Origin: Gammaproteobacteria bacterium
GTDB taxonomy: Bacteria; Pseudomonadota; Gammaproteobacteria; Burkholderiales; Nitrosomonadaceae
Reading direction: 5' to 3'
Assembly (NCBI GenBank): GCA_030431985.1
Contig: JAUIIB010000022.1
Coordinates: 1 to 45,755 of the forward strand
DNA: 45,755 nucleotides
Below, piece after piece: positions 35,313 to 45,661 of this stretch (the first letter of the stretch is position 1; every line of letters begins with the position of its first letter). Below the pieces are notes generated by a model. The model searched no databases and was not told the origin of the DNA. It saw only the letters and a program-made list of their open reading frames with translations. Both the position numbers and the translations under genes were made by a program.

Positions 35313-36878
35313 TTAGGCAAATGTATTCACTATGCCACTGTGTTTATCCAGAACAACGGCTTTATCTAGATGATCCTCAGTGTAATTGGCATCCTGTGAG
35401 TGTGTGCTGTTCGCCAGATGATGAGGGTGTTGTTCATCTTGCTTACGGTGTTGAAATGATTCTGAACCAACCGTGACATCACCAAGCTGGATGCCACTCT
35501 CAGCCATTAGTTCACGTAATCTAGGCAGCGCGGCTTCGATGGCCTCACGTACGGCTAAGTGCTGCGAGATAAATTGAGCCGAAGCGTGTGTTCCATTATC
35601 TTGAGTAAGATTTAGCATGACTTCAACTGGTCCAAGATGAGCCGGATTCAGCCGCAGTTCAGCAACTTGATGTTGTTGGTGGGCGAGCCAGACGATCTTC
35701 TGCGCAAATTCACCGTTCCATTTGGGTTGTCCAATTTGAATATCCAGAGGAACGGATTGCGATGTTGTCGTTTGTGATGTTTGTTGTATAAATGTCTGTA
35801 GCGTATTATTCATACCGGGTTGTTGAATTGTTTCGGAATCTATTTGAAACAGAGCGCTCGGTTCGATCATCGTGGCCATGATGTCTTTCTGAACATTGGC
35901 AGATAATTTTTGAAATGTTTCCTGGCTGCTGAGATGTGTGGTTTGTAAAGATTGCCATGGTTTATTGCTTTCTAATATGCTTTGTTTTATTGTGTCAGAA
36001 AACAATGGTATTTCTTCGGAAACGTTGGTATTTGCGGTTTGAGCGGACTGCAATACTTCCCTGTTTTCAGATAAATAGTGTTTGATTGCATCAGGAACCG
36101 GCAATAATTTGCTGTAGGCGGCAGTATTTGCCGTTTGAGTTGATTGTAGTAATATATTGTCTCCCGGAATATTCGGTTTGATTTCAGCAAAGGCCGGTTG
36201 GGTTTTGCCGCCATTGTCAGGGTCAACGCCTAAGGCAGGCTGCCATTCGTTACGATTGGCCTGAACGTTCTCTATGTCATGCTGTTGCGCATTGGATTGA
36301 AGTGAAGACATAGTAGATATCGGGTTGAGATTTTTCCCGGAAGTTGAATTTACAACAGATATATTCGGCCTGTCAGAGATGACTGTTGTTTCAATGGTCG
36401 CTTGGAACGACGATGGTATTATTTCTGCGCCGTAAGGGTTTGCTGACAATACAGTCGGTGCAGCTGCACTAATGTGCTTAGCTTCCGGGGTAATAGTCTG
36501 AATGACTTGATTTGATGGCTCTGATGTATGGAGAACAATAGGTGTATTGGTATTTTCAAAGCTCTCAACTTTACTCGGAGTGGTAGGCGACGGCTTTTCG
36601 GAATTGTCAACTTTATTCGGAGTGGCAGGCGATTGTGTTTCGTTAGTATCGGACAAATCTGCAGATGACGCATGAGTTATCTTTTCTGTAGTTTCATTTG
36701 CGGTATGTGTGTTTTTCTCAGATTCTGGTTTGGAATTCTTTTCCGCAACCTCACGTGCTAAGACATTGTTAAACCGATTGTTATCTGATTTTCCTGATGT
36801 GCTGGAATGGTTAAATTCATTGTGGTTTGAGGTCAGGGCTTCTGTTTGTATATTCACGGGCAATGCTGGATTTAACAT
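35313..36878 (-). CDS. fliK: Flagellar hook-length control protein FliK
   Basis: FliK measures hook length and switches export from hook to filament subunits. The 521-residue protein has a long low-complexity N-part and the conserved C-terminal domain at about 395-480 (AELRLNPAHLGPVEVMLNLT, then HLAVREAIEAALPRLRELMA and SGIQLGDVTVG). The middle (about 243-333) contains degenerate tandem repeats. It is the last gene of fliFGHIJK, 80 bases after fliJ. Naming rests on the C-terminal domain and position. Confidence 0.9.
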   Translation of the reverse strand: MLNPALPVNIQTEALTSNHNEFNHSSTSGKSDNNRFNNVLAREVAEKNSKPESEKNTHTANETTEKITHASSADLSDTNETQSPATPNKVDNSEKPSPTTPSKVESFENTNTPIVLHTSEPSNQVIQTITPEAKHISAAAPTVLSANPYGAEIIPSSFQATIETTVISDRPNISVVNSTSGKNLNPISTMSSLQSNAQQHDIENVQANRNEWQPALGVDPDNGGKTQPAFAEIKPNIPGDNILLQSTQTANTAAYSKLLPVPDAIKHYLSENREVLQSAQTANTNVSEEIPLFSDTIKQSILESNKPWQSLQTTHLSSQETFQKLSANVQKDIMATMIEPSALFQIDSETIQQPGMNNTLQTFIQQTSQTTTSQSVPLDIQIGQPKWNGEFAQKIVWLAHQQHQVAELRLNPAHLGPVEVMLNLTQDNGTHASAQFISQHLAVREAIEAALPRLRELMAESGIQLGDVTVGSESFQHRKQDEQHPHHLANSTHSQDANYTEDHLDKAVVLDKHSGIVNTFA

Positions 36879-36958
36879 AGTTTAATCTCACCAAGATTGT
36901 TGTTCCATTTATTAGTAACAAAGCAATGTCTATGCCACTTTATAAAATGAAAAATATT

Positions 36959-37414
36959 TTATTTTATTAAATTTGGGTTGTGGCGAGAAAACCGGTTGGT
37001 AGTAAATTCGTCGAGCGTTTTTTGTTCTACTCTTCTTTGCCGTTGTTGTTCTGATTGTTGGTGGCGCAGGAATAATGCGTCATAGGCATTGAGCTTACGC
37101 TGATAGCATTTTAGTTCGTCATTGCCTGTGTCTCGGAGATTTTCGGCATGTTTGACAGCAAGCTTTTGTTCAGAAATGGCATTATCCAGTTTGTTGATAA
37201 ATATAATAAAGTTTTTCCATTCAATATATCCGATACCACCTTGCGATGCGTGTTGTAGTCTGTCTTGATAAATTTCTCGATACTGTAATAATAAATTGAG
37301 TTTTTTTTCAGCTTCCTGATGCTGAATATTCAACTTTCCCAGTTTTTTGGCAGCTTCGTCGCTTTGTTTCTGGGCCAATTTCATGAGTTGCTTTAATGAT
37401 AGTGTATCGACCAT
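36959..37414 (-). CDS. fliJ: Flagellar export chaperone FliJ
   Basis: FliJ is the coiled-coil stalk of the flagellar export ATPase. The 151-residue protein is almost wholly alpha-helical and charged: LKQLMKLAQKQSDEAAKKLG and AEKKLNLLLQYREIYQDRLQ lead the family pattern, with NFIIFINKLDNAI near the middle. It lies 16 bases after fliI in the usual order fliH-fliI-fliJ-fliK. Confidence 0.92.
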   Translation of the reverse strand: MVDTLSLKQLMKLAQKQSDEAAKKLGKLNIQHQEAEKKLNLLLQYREIYQDRLQHASQGGIGYIEWKNFIIFINKLDNAISEQKLAVKHAENLRDTGNDELKCYQRKLNAYDALFLRHQQSEQQRQRRVEQKTLDEFTTNRFSRHNPNLIK

Positions 37415-37430
37415 TGTATGCTGGATTAAC

Positions 37431-38840
37431 TTAATTAGACCTTTCCATGTCGAATAATGTAAATAAGTTATTGATGCTATTATTAAAATCTTCTTTATGG
37501 ATCATGCTCTGCTGCAGAAATCTCTCGAGTAGTGGATACATAGTAATGGCGTGGTCTAGCGCCGGATCGGACCCAGATATATAAGCACCTACGCTAATGA
37601 GATCATGACTGCGGTGATACTGTGAATAAATACTCTTGAATGTTCTCGTTAATTCCAGATGTTCGGGTGACACAATATTTGCCATAACGCGGCTTATTGA
37701 AGCTTCAATATCAATTGCTGGATAGTGACCGGATTCGGCCAACCGGCGTGAAAGTACAATATGCCCATCTAAAATTGCACGCGCACTGTCGGCGATAGGG
37801 TCGTTGTGGTCATCACCTTCGGTCAGTACCGTATAGAATGCGGTAATTGAACCGCTGTTTTGTTTGCCGTTACCTGCGCGTTCGACTAACTGAGGTAATC
37901 TGGTAAAAACTGATGGTGGGTAACCTTTTGTGGCGGGTGGTTCGCCAATCGCTAGCGAAATCTCTCTTTGTGCCATGGCGTACCGTGTTAATGAATCCAT
38001 AATTAATAGTACGTGTTTGCCTTCATCCCGGAAAGACTCTGCAATTGCGGTAGCGTATGCCGCACCCTGGATTCGTAATAACGGTGATGTGTCTGCAGGT
38101 GCTGCGACAACAACTGAGCGGATTAATCCCTCTTCACCAAGTATATTTTCAATGAATTCTTTTACTTCGCGACCACGTTCGCCGATGAGTCCGACAACGA
38201 TGACATCTGCATTAGTATATCGCGCCATCATGCCCAGTAATACGCTTTTACCGACTCCACTTCCAGCAAATAAACCAATGCGTTGACCACGGCCTATGGT
38301 TAGTAATGCGTTGATAGCGCGTACGCCGACATCCAAAGGTAGCGTGACTGGGGTGCGGTCGAGGGGGTTGAATGGTCTGCTATACAGGGGAGCGCTTTTC
38401 TCAGTTTTAACGGCCCCTAGATGGTCTAGTGGTTCTCCAATGCCGTTGAGCACGCGTCCTATTAGACTGTTACCGACGCTAACCTGTTTAGCTTGATCAG
38501 AGATACGTCTGCGCGGATGCTGCATGAAACCCACTCTAGGGGGTTCTACAGCAACTTCTGCCGGGACAACTCTTGCGCCTGGTGTTAGTCCGTAAATTTC
38601 ATTAGTCGGCATCAGATATAGGCGTTCATCGGAAAATCCGACAACTTCGGCGGATACGTTATTGCCATTCGATAAGAAAATCGTGCAGTTGTTGCCTACA
38701 GCAAGTTTGAGGCCTATTGCTTCCATAACCAAGCCTGTGACACGTGTTATGGTCCCGCTTGAAATGACCGGATTGGCGGTTGCGGCAAGCTGGCTACAGT
38801 TGTTTAAGAAATTACACCAGTTTTTGTGATGATTAGTCAT
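37431..38840 (-). CDS. fliI: Flagellar export ATPase FliI
   Basis: FliI energises flagellar protein export. From the ATG at 38840 it is 469 residues. The Walker A motif AGSGVGKS is at about residues 192-199, followed by [20 protein letters not shown], the Walker B strand [20 protein letters not shown] and the [20 protein letters not shown] segment. The frame stays open to 38957 within fliH, but that extension is fliH sequence out of frame. An alternative ATG at 38867 would overlap fliH by 20 bases. Confidence 0.94.
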   Translation of the reverse strand: MTNHHKNWCNFLNNCSQLAATANPVISSGTITRVTGLVMEAIGLKLAVGNNCTIFLSNGNNVSAEVVGFSDERLYLMPTNEIYGLTPGARVVPAEVAVEPPRVGFMQHPRRRISDQAKQVSVGNSLIGRVLNGIGEPLDHLGAVKTEKSAPLYSRPFNPLDRTPVTLPLDVGVRAINALLTIGRGQRIGLFAGSGVGKSVLLGMMARYTNADVIVVGLIGERGREVKEFIENILGEEGLIRSVVVAAPADTSPLLRIQGAAYATAIAESFRDEGKHVLLIMDSLTRYAMAQREISLAIGEPPATKGYPPSVFTRLPQLVERAGNGKQNSGSITAFYTVLTEGDDHNDPIADSARAILDGHIVLSRRLAESGHYPAIDIEASISRVMANIVSPEHLELTRTFKSIYSQYHRSHDLISVGAYISGSDPALDHAITMYPLLERFLQQSMIHKEDFNNSINNLFTLFDMERSN

Positions 38841-38847
38841 TTGAGCG

Positions 38848-39543
38848 CTACTTTTCGATCCAGTCATTTTGCTGGCCGATGGTTGCGAGTACCTGCCGCC
38901 AACGTGTTTCAGTACTGGCATCAATTTCGCACTCACCTGTTTCCAATCGGCAGCCACCTGTTGTTAGTTGCGGGTCTTCATGAATTTCCCAGCTTTCTTG
39001 TGACAACTGATCGTTTAAGTGCTGGCGAACAATTTTTGCCTCATCGGGATTTAGAAAAATACGCAGGTGTTGTTTAGAGCAGGGTAAATGTTGAATGGCC
39101 TCTTGTACGATAGGCAGAATTAATTCCGGATGAATGGTAAGCGCTTGGGTAATCATCTTTTTGGTTAAATTGATGGCAAGCTCTAAAAGATCTTGTGCGA
39201 CATGTTGTTCAATAGACTGAATTTGTTGATCTAAATTAGTTAATAGCGTATGCATTTGGCCTAGTTCAGTCTGAATTTCGGATTCGCCTTGTTGCCGACC
39301 TGCCTGGATACCTTCTTTATGGCCTGCTTCATAGCCTTGTTTGTGCTCGTTTTCTATTGCTTCATGAAATTGAGGTTCATGCACATCTTGTGTGGTAGAA
39401 GCGGCTGTCTCATGATCGGGTGTGTTTGTTGGCTTGTCGTCGACAGACGGAGTTACCGGGGTATCAGATAATTCCAAAGAATCCGGTTTCCAGCGTCGGC
39501 ATGAAGTGAGTTTCGCTTTGGGTATGACAGTAGTTGTGTTCAT
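38848..39543 (-). CDS. fliH: Flagellar export regulator FliH
   Basis: FliH binds FliI and holds the ATPase at the export gate. The 231-residue protein has an N-terminal variable region, a GxxxG-like helix ([20 protein letters not shown] at about 93-112), and the C-terminal FliH/V-ATPase E-like domain with [20 protein letters not shown] and [15 protein letters not shown]. The glycine-rich helix repeat is a known FliH feature. It follows fliG after a 74-base gap. Confidence 0.93.
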   Translation of the reverse strand: MNTTTVIPKAKLTSCRRWKPDSLELSDTPVTPSVDDKPTNTPDHETAASTTQDVHEPQFHEAIENEHKQGYEAGHKEGIQAGRQQGESEIQTELGQMHTLLTNLDQQIQSIEQHVAQDLLELAINLTKKMITQALTIHPELILPIVQEAIQHLPCSKQHLRIFLNPDEAKIVRQHLNDQLSQESWEIHEDPQLTTGGCRLETGECEIDASTETRWRQVLATIGQQNDWIEK

Positions 39544-39617
39544 TAGGGTAATTATGAACTCGGTTCGTTATATCATATGATAGACGGAATATTTATTTTT
39601 CGCATTTCTTGTTGTTA

Positions 39618-40613
39618 CTAAACATAGCTGTCATCACCTTTTCCTCCTAAAGCGATTTGTCCACTTTCAGCTAACTGACGTAATACTTTGAGTATTTCTT
39701 TTTGCTCTGCCTCAACTTCGGATACGCGCACCGGCCCTTTACTTTCAATATCTTCTTTCAGCGACTCAACAGCGCGTTTAGACATGTTTCTAAATATTTT
39801 TTCGCGAATGTCTTCCTGCGCCCCCTTTAATGCGACAACCAGCGAATCCGATTGCACTTCTCTAAGTAGTAGCTGTATGCCTTGATCGTCGATATCGATT
39901 AAGTTATCGAAGACAAACATTTCGTCCATGATTTGCTGAGCGAGTTCTTCGTCGTACTGACGGATATTATCTATGACACTGGTTTCTTGGACCGTCGGTA
40001 CAAAATTAAGTATTTCTGCTGCAGCTCGGACGCCTCCCATTGCTGCTTTACGAATATTATTGCTACCTGATAACAATTTGGTAAGTACATCATTGAGTTC
40101 TCGTAAGGCATCCGGCTGAATGCTATCAAGTGTTGCAATCCGTAACAATGTATCGTTGCGTAAACGCTCTGTGAACAAGCTGAGTATTTCACTGGCTTGA
40201 TCTCGTTCAAGATGGACCAGGATGGTAGCAATAATCTGTGGGTGTTCATTTTTGATCAATTCAACTATGGAGGCTGGGTCCATCCATTTGAGACCCTCAA
40301 TGCCGCTTGTATCCCCGCCTTGCAGAATTCGGTCGATTAGATTTGCCGCTTTTTCATCGCCCAATGCATTGATTAACACTTTACGTATATATTCATTCGA
40401 TCCTTGGCCCAATGCACTTTTTCCACTGGCTTCCGAGTTAAATTCATTAATCACGCTTTCGATTTCACTGCGGGACACGTTATTTAAACTAGACATGGCG
40501 CTGCCCAGTTTCTGGACTTCTTTGGGCGATAAATACCTAAATACCGACGCGGCCTCGTCTTCGCCGAGTGACATGAGTAGAATCGCGCTCTTTTTTAAAC
40601 CGGTGTCATCCAT
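39618..40613 (-). CDS. fliG: Flagellar motor switch protein FliG
   Basis: FliG is the rotor torque ring and binds FliF. From the ATG at 40613 it is 331 residues: MDDTGLKKSAILLMSLGEDE starts the N-domain, EHPQ at about 123-126 starts the middle domain surface, and the C-domain includes MFVFDNLIDIDDQGIQLLLR with charged torque-helix residues. The chosen ATG has GGTGG upstream and overlaps fliF by 8 bases; an ATG at 40625 is also possible. Confidence 0.95.
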   Translation of the reverse strand: MDDTGLKKSAILLMSLGEDEAASVFRYLSPKEVQKLGSAMSSLNNVSRSEIESVINEFNSEASGKSALGQGSNEYIRKVLINALGDEKAANLIDRILQGGDTSGIEGLKWMDPASIVELIKNEHPQIIATILVHLERDQASEILSLFTERLRNDTLLRIATLDSIQPDALRELNDVLTKLLSGSNNIRKAAMGGVRAAAEILNFVPTVQETSVIDNIRQYDEELAQQIMDEMFVFDNLIDIDDQGIQLLLREVQSDSLVVALKGAQEDIREKIFRNMSKRAVESLKEDIESKGPVRVSEVEAEQKEILKVLRQLAESGQIALGGKGDDSYV

Positions 40614-42336
40614 TGTTGCCACCATTAACCCATTCTTTCACTACGTTGGCGACAATTCCTGGTTCATTAACAGCTAGTTGCTTAGCCTGCTGAAGATTAT
40701 GGTCAAAGGTTTCTTTTCTGGCTAAATCTTCTGGAGAGGATGGATTAAATAACGGCATGCCATTTTCATCCAATTGAGCTGATTGTCCGGCAACATTAGT
40801 TGCTGCATTGTTTGGTAATTCTCCGGCGCTCTTTTGCTCCACTTCAGGGATTTGTGTGAGCGATTTAAGAAACGGACGCAGGATTTTTAGTAGGAAGAAC
40901 AGGACGATTGCAGCAATTAAAAATTGCTTTCCCGTTTCCTGAGCAAGCACAACTATTTCCGGGTCTTTCCAAAGTGGAACATCCGGTAATGTGTTATTTT
41001 CGTAGGTAAATAAGTTGTTAGTGACTGTTAACGTATCACCGCGTTTTTCATTAAAGCCTATGGTATCTTTAACCAGTTGTTTAATTTCTTGGATTTCATC
41101 TTCTGAGAGCGGCGCATGCGTTACGGTGCCATCTTCTTCATTAGTCATTTTTCGATAGTTAATAACTACAGCCGCGGATAATCGTTTAATGTTACCGGTA
41201 GGTAGGTGAGTATGCTGTACCGTTTTGTCGACTTCGTAATTGATTGTTGATTCTTTACGTTGATCGGTGGGCAGTAATTCGTTCTTTTGTTCGTTAATTT
41301 TAGTTTCTTCATTAATTTCAATAGGCGCAGCAGCGGGCTCGGGTGGTCGGTTGGTTAGCGCCCCTGGAATGCCGCCGTCAAATTTATTGCCTGTTGATTT
41401 GGACTCCATTGTCTGTTCGCTGCGAACAGTAGCTGTGTCGGTTTCTGTGTTGTTTGGCCGGTAAATTTCTTCAGCGCGCTCAGTTCTTGAAAAATCTAAA
41501 TCTGCAGTAACTTGCGCACGTACATTGGCGGCACCGGTAATTGGGGCAAGAATAGTTTCGATGCGTTGGGAATAGCTTTTCTCAAGTTCATGCAAGTATT
41601 CAAGTTGCTTTGCATCGAACTTGTGTTCACTTTGTTCTTGTTCATGCCCACTTAATAGATTCCCATGTTGATCAACGACTGTTACATTTTTTACAGGCAG
41701 ATTCGGTATGCTGCTGGATACAAGATGAACAATAGCGCTTATTTGTTCCTCATTGAGTGTTTTGCCTGGATGTAGATTTAGTAATACCGAGACACTGGGC
41801 TTTTGTCTTTTTCTGGCGAAAACTGAAGGTTTTGAAATGGCCAGATGTACCCGGGCGTTTTGAACTGCTGAGAGTGATTGAACAGATCGTGACAGCTCTC
41901 CCTCCAGTGCACGCTGATAATTTATTTGTTCAAGGAATTGACTGGTGCCAAATTTTTGATTCTCCATCAATTCAAATCCGGCAAGTCCACCTTTTGGCAA
42001 TCCTTGGCCGGCGATGCGTATACGTGTTTCATGTACTTGGTCATTGGGTACCAGAATTGCATTGCCACTGTGCGAAAATTTGTATGGCACATTTGCCTGT
42101 TGCAGTGCACTCACAATTTCAGCGCCGTCCTGATCGGATATATTTGAATAAAGTACCCGGTAGTCGGGTGATTGACTCCACATCCATGCGCCCGCCAGTA
42201 ACGCAATGCTGGCAGCTGTGGCCAGCATAACGCCCAATTTCTTTTGATTTGACAGTCGATTAAAGGTACTCAACCCTAACGATGTGCTGGGCTGTGTTGC
42301 TTTTTCTGAATTTGTTTCGCTAGATGCTGTGGCCAC
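40606..42336 (-). CDS. fliF: Flagellar MS-ring protein FliF
   Basis: FliF forms the MS-ring in the inner membrane. The 576-residue protein has a first membrane span at about 33-53, the YscJ/FliF region (YRVLYSNISDQDGAEIVSAL, ALEGELSRSVQSLSAVQNAR), a second ring-building domain, and a C-terminal span at about 468-485 before the FliG-binding tail (PGIVANVVKEWVN). It is the first gene of fliFGHIJK and divergent from fleS. Confidence 0.96.
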   Translation of the reverse strand: MATASSETNSEKATQPSTSLGLSTFNRLSNQKKLGVMLATAASIALLAGAWMWSQSPDYRVLYSNISDQDGAEIVSALQQANVPYKFSHSGNAILVPNDQVHETRIRIAGQGLPKGGLAGFELMENQKFGTSQFLEQINYQRALEGELSRSVQSLSAVQNARVHLAISKPSVFARKRQKPSVSVLLNLHPGKTLNEEQISAIVHLVSSSIPNLPVKNVTVVDQHGNLLSGHEQEQSEHKFDAKQLEYLHELEKSYSQRIETILAPITGAANVRAQVTADLDFSRTERAEEIYRPNNTETDTATVRSEQTMESKSTGNKFDGGIPGALTNRPPEPAAAPIEINEETKINEQKNELLPTDQRKESTINYEVDKTVQHTHLPTGNIKRLSAAVVINYRKMTNEEDGTVTHAPLSEDEIQEIKQLVKDTIGFNEKRGDTLTVTNNLFTYENNTLPDVPLWKDPEIVVLAQETGKQFLIAAIVLFFLLKILRPFLKSLTQIPEVEQKSAGELPNNAATNVAGQSAQLDENGMPLFNPSSPEDLARKETFDHNLQQAKQLAVNEPGIVANVVKEWVNGGNNG

Positions 42337-42638
42337 GAGAATTCTCCTGCTTAAATAGCGGGTGTTTTATTTTTATTTGTTTTATGGCAATTGTTTTAAG
42401 CATTCATTTAGTGATCAAGTATTGGCTGTATATTGATTTCCCGAAACACATCAACTCAGTTGTGACGTAAGTTGTTTAAACTGAATATGGATATTCCGGC
42501 AACTGCATTATCAGGAATTTTTATTTGAGCTGATTGCTTAAATAAAGCAAATTTGCCTGTCTTATTCTGGCCAGTATGATCTTTGATCAATGCTATTCTG
42601 CGTTCCATGAGCAATAGTCGTTACCTAACAACGTAAAT
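42337..42638. promoter_or_regulatory. Divergent intergenic region fliF/fleS
   Basis: This 302-base AT-rich gap must carry both the fliF and fleS promoters. I searched both strands for sigma-54 (GG-N10-GC) and sigma-28 patterns and found only near misses: on the plus strand GG followed after 10 bases by CT near 42572, and on the minus strand a GC/GG pair with 11-base spacing near 42592. No gene-like reading frame is present. Confidence 0.45.
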
Positions 42639-43886
42639 ATGAGCGCGATCAAATCTTCTTCAGTTGTCACGGATCAAGAGCAGCTTGAGCATGCATTTGC
42701 TGCTTTTAGTGCTGTGTCCGAACAGCTATCGGGCGTGTATCAGGATTTGCAGCTCAAGGTAGAACGGTTAACACACGAGTTAACCCTTGCAAACGGTGAA
42801 TTACACCGACAATTAGAAGCAAAAGAAGCATTGTCGCAGAAATTGACATTATTACTGAGTGCATTACCCGGTGGCGTAATTGCTTTGGATGCTAATGGAA
42901 ATATAGAGCAGGTTAATCCGGCTGCCAGCATGATACTGGGTGATCCGTTAGTTGGATTACCTTGGTGGAAGATAACGCGTGAACGGTTATTAGTAACGGG
43001 GATATCAAATGAGTGGTACGTAAATAAGAATAATGCTGCAAATGGAGAAGTGACAGCTACGCAGTGTCGTGTGCGTGTCGACAGCAGCCCTGCAGATTCA
43101 GGCGGTAGTCAAATTCTATTAATTCATGATATTACCGAGGCCTATGCCATGCAGGAACAGATAAGACGTAACCAGCGTTTGACAGCTATGGGTGAAATGG
43201 CTGCAAATTTGGCACATCAATTGCGTACACCGTTATCTACTGCTTTGTTATATGCCGTTCATTTGGGCGACAATACATTGGATTCCGAAGAGCGTCAAAA
43301 ATTTGCGACAAAGACGGTTGAGCGGTTAAAACATTTGGAACATCTAACTTGCGATATGCTGCGTTTTGCAAAAGGTGAAACGGTTCAGTGCGAACCGGTC
43401 GGGATAACTACTGTACTCACTGAATTACAACAGGTTATTGAACCGCAAATTAAATGCTTAAATATGCATTTTAATCTCCGGGATAACAGCCGGGGAGCTA
43501 GTCTGATGACCAATCGCGATGCATTATGTAGTGTGCTGATTAATCTCCTTGAGAACGCAGTGCAAGCTTCATCTCAGGGTGATGAAATTTTGTTGAGTTG
43601 TGATTTGGTGGAAGACGATGTTGTATTTAAGGTGTGTGATGACGGTCCTGGTATAGATAATACACTTCGGGAACATCTGTTTGAACCTTTTTTTACCACA
43701 CGCTCGGAAGGAACGGGTTTGGGGCTGGCTATTGTGCGTACTGTGATCCAATCGATGGGTGGGTGCGTGGAAGTGAACTCTGAGGCCGGTAATGGAAGTG
43801 AATTTATTATCTACTTACCAGGCAATCAATTGGATACAAACAGCGGATGCGATGCAGGTACGGTGAAAACACAGGAGATGGAGTGA
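42639..43886 (+). CDS. fleS: Flagellar sensor histidine kinase FleS (FlrB-like)
   Basis: FleS is the soluble kinase that phosphorylates FleR to switch on middle flagellar genes. The 415-residue protein has an N-terminal coiled coil (about 25-70), a PAS-like sensor domain (about 70-165), the phospho-accepting His193 in GEMAANLAHQLRTPLS, the N-box LINLLENAVQAS, and G-boxes DDGPGI and EGTGLGLAIV. There is no membrane segment, as in FleS/FlrB. fleR starts on the last base of its stop codon (ATGA-type overlap), so they are co-translated. Confidence 0.9.
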   Translation: MSAIKSSSVVTDQEQLEHAFAAFSAVSEQLSGVYQDLQLKVERLTHELTLANGELHRQLEAKEALSQKLTLLLSALPGGVIALDANGNIEQVNPAASMILGDPLVGLPWWKITRERLLVTGISNEWYVNKNNAANGEVTATQCRVRVDSSPADSGGSQILLIHDITEAYAMQEQIRRNQRLTAMGEMAANLAHQLRTPLSTALLYAVHLGDNTLDSEERQKFATKTVERLKHLEHLTCDMLRFAKGETVQCEPVGITTVLTELQQVIEPQIKCLNMHFNLRDNSRGASLMTNRDALCSVLINLLENAVQASSQGDEILLSCDLVEDDVVFKVCDDGPGIDNTLREHLFEPFFTTRSEGTGLGLAIVRTVIQSMGGCVEVNSEAGNGSEFIIYLPGNQLDTNSGCDAGTVKTQEME

Positions 43887-45199
43887 TGAAACATTTGCCG
43901 GTACTGATTGTTGAGGATGATCAAGATCTGCGCGAGGCCATCTACGACACGCTAAAGTTAGCGGGTTATCAATCATTCTCTGCTTCAAATGGTATTGAGG
44001 CGATGACGTTGTTACAAGAAAATCCGGTTGGTATGGTGATCAGTGATATACAAATGAAACCCATTGATGGTTTGGCTTTACTACAAAAAATAAAAACCTT
44101 TAATCCGGATCTGCCGGTGCTGTTAATGACTGCCTATGGCGAAATTGACAATGCAATCACGGCGATGCGTGGTGGGGCGTGTGACTATGTGCTTAAACCG
44201 TTTGAACCCAAAAGCTTGTTAGCGCATATTAAGCGATATGCACTGACCTTTCCTGAGAATGATGCGTGCATAATTGCTATAGACCCATGTATGCGTCAAT
44301 TATTATCATTGGCCAAGCGTGTGGCTAAATCGCCGGCTACTGTTATGCTGACAGGTGAGAGTGGTAGTGGGAAGGAAGTGATTGCTCGTTTTATTCATCA
44401 GAATTCTGACTGTTCAAATGGACCTTTTGTAGCCATCAACTGCGCTGCAATTCCTGATAATTTACTGGAGGCGACCCTTTTCGGTTATGAAAAGGGTGCT
44501 TTTACCGGGGCTGCCCGGGCGCAGCCTGGAAAATTTGAACAGGCGGAAGGCGGCACCCTGTTATTGGATGAAGTTTCAGAAATGCCGCTCGAACTTCAAG
44601 CAAAATTGTTGCGCGTATTACAGGAAAAAGAAGTAGAGCGTGTGGGTGGAAATCAGCTGATCGAATTAAATTTTAGACTTATAGCGACATCAAATCGCGA
44701 TATGTTTGCACTGGTTAAGAATGGTCGGTTTAGAGAGGATTTGTTTTACCGGTTGAATGTGTTTCCGATTGAAGTGCCTGCGCTGAGGAAAAGGCCGCAT
44801 GATATAGAGCCTTTGGCACAACATTTTATAAAGCGTACTGGAATAGTGAATGAGTCATCGTGTAAATATCGCTTATCAAATGAAGCGATTGCCAAGTTAA
44901 CGCAATACTATTGGCCGGGTAATGTCAGAGAACTTGAGAATGTGATACAACGTGCCATGATTTTAGCGACTGATACAATTGAAGCTGATCATATCTGTTT
45001 GCCTGATACTGATATGAGTTCACAGGTAGATATTTCTGTAGATTCTACGCTTATGGACATGAAAGCGCTGGAACGTAAACATATACTGGAAACATTGGAA
45101 GCTGTTAATGGTTCCCGGAAATTAGCCGTTCAAAGATTAGGTATCTCAGAACGGACATTGCGATATAAATTACAGCAATACCGGGAAAATGGTTTGTAA
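43886..45199 (+). CDS. fleR: Sigma-54-dependent response regulator FleR (FlrC-like)
   Basis: FleR activates sigma-54 promoters of rod, hook and basal-body genes. From the ATG at 43886 it is 437 residues. The receiver domain carries the phospho-acceptor Asp54 (VISDIQMKPIDGL). The AAA+ domain has Walker A GESGSGKE at 157-164, the sigma-54 contact loop GAFTGA at 204-209 and GGTLLLDEVSEMPLELQAKL. The C-terminal Fis-type HTH ends RLGISERTLRYKLQQYRENG. Its probable target is the sigma-54 site at 19522-19538. Confidence 0.93.
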   Translation: MKHLPVLIVEDDQDLREAIYDTLKLAGYQSFSASNGIEAMTLLQENPVGMVISDIQMKPIDGLALLQKIKTFNPDLPVLLMTAYGEIDNAITAMRGGACDYVLKPFEPKSLLAHIKRYALTFPENDACIIAIDPCMRQLLSLAKRVAKSPATVMLTGESGSGKEVIARFIHQNSDCSNGPFVAINCAAIPDNLLEATLFGYEKGAFTGAARAQPGKFEQAEGGTLLLDEVSEMPLELQAKLLRVLQEKEVERVGGNQLIELNFRLIATSNRDMFALVKNGRFREDLFYRLNVFPIEVPALRKRPHDIEPLAQHFIKRTGIVNESSCKYRLSNEAIAKLTQYYWPGNVRELENVIQRAMILATDTIEADHICLPDTDMSSQVDISVDSTLMDMKALERKHILETLEAVNGSRKLAVQRLGISERTLRYKLQQYRENGL

Positions 45200-45251
45200 A
45201 CAGTATATTTATTTGGTTGATTCTTGAGTTTTGCGATATGATTATAGATCA

Positions 45252-45271
45252 GGTTGGGTATTCAGATAGCT
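45252..45271 (+). promoter_or_regulatory. Weak sigma-54-like site before fliE
   Basis: GG followed by exactly 10 bases and GC occurs here (second and third G of TTGGG, then TATTCAGATA, then GC at 45269-45270). The spacing from this element to the fliE ATG resembles that at flgB, but the -24 box lacks the expected T and C around GG and the -12 box lacks TTG before C. Treated as a candidate only. Confidence 0.25.
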
Positions 45272-45306
45272 GACTAACCTGTGATTCTGATGTTAGGATT
45301 GTGATT

Positions 45307-45630
45307 ATGGACAGATCTGGAATAGATAACATACTAGAGCAACTGCAGGCAACTTCTGCATTGGCTTCAGGCACAAAAAAGACGGCGGCGGATGGTGAGA
45401 CGGGCCAGGTTGACTTTAGCGAAACCTTGAAAACAGCGATCGATAAAGTTAACGACGTGCAGCAATCGGCTAGCCAATTAAGTAAGGATTTCGTAAGTGG
45501 TGAGTCCGATACGGATTTGCATGAGGTTATGGTTTCTTTACAAAAAGCTAATGTATCTTTTCAGTCCATGGTGCAGGTCCGTAATAAGCTCGTTACAGCT
45601 TATCAGGAAATTATGAATATGCAGATCTGA
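45307..45630 (+). CDS. fliE: Flagellar basal-body protein FliE
   Basis: FliE joins the MS-ring to the proximal rod. The 107-residue protein has the family ending: [20 protein letters not shown] then [20 protein letters not shown], a typical FliE C-terminus, so the gene is complete. I chose the ATG at 45307, 8 bases after AGGA, over a GTG at 45301. fleR ends 107 bases upstream. The IS element begins right after its stop codon. Confidence 0.94.
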   Translation: MDRSGIDNILEQLQATSALASGTKKTAADGETGQVDFSETLKTAIDKVNDVQQSASQLSKDFVSGESDTDLHEVMVSLQKANVSFQSMVQVRNKLVTAYQEIMNMQI

Positions 45631-45656
45631 GGGTGTAAAGTTTTCTGTGTAACTGT
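45631..45656. mobile_element. Terminal inverted repeat of an IS256-type insertion sequence (one end)
   Basis: The bases after the fliE stop codon, GGGTGTAAAGTTTTCTGTGT followed by AACTGTC, have the composition of IS256-family ends, and a transposase C-terminus reading toward this end starts 6 bases further in. The opposite end and the target duplication lie outside the window. Confidence 0.6.
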
Positions 45657-45661
45657 CTGAG

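Noticed and set aside
38841..38957. N-terminal extension of fliI by 39 residues.
   Set aside because: It overlaps the end of fliH out of frame and has no FliI-like sequence.
42585..42610. Sigma-54-like element for fliF on the minus strand.
   Set aside because: The spacing is 11 bases and the flanking bases do not match.
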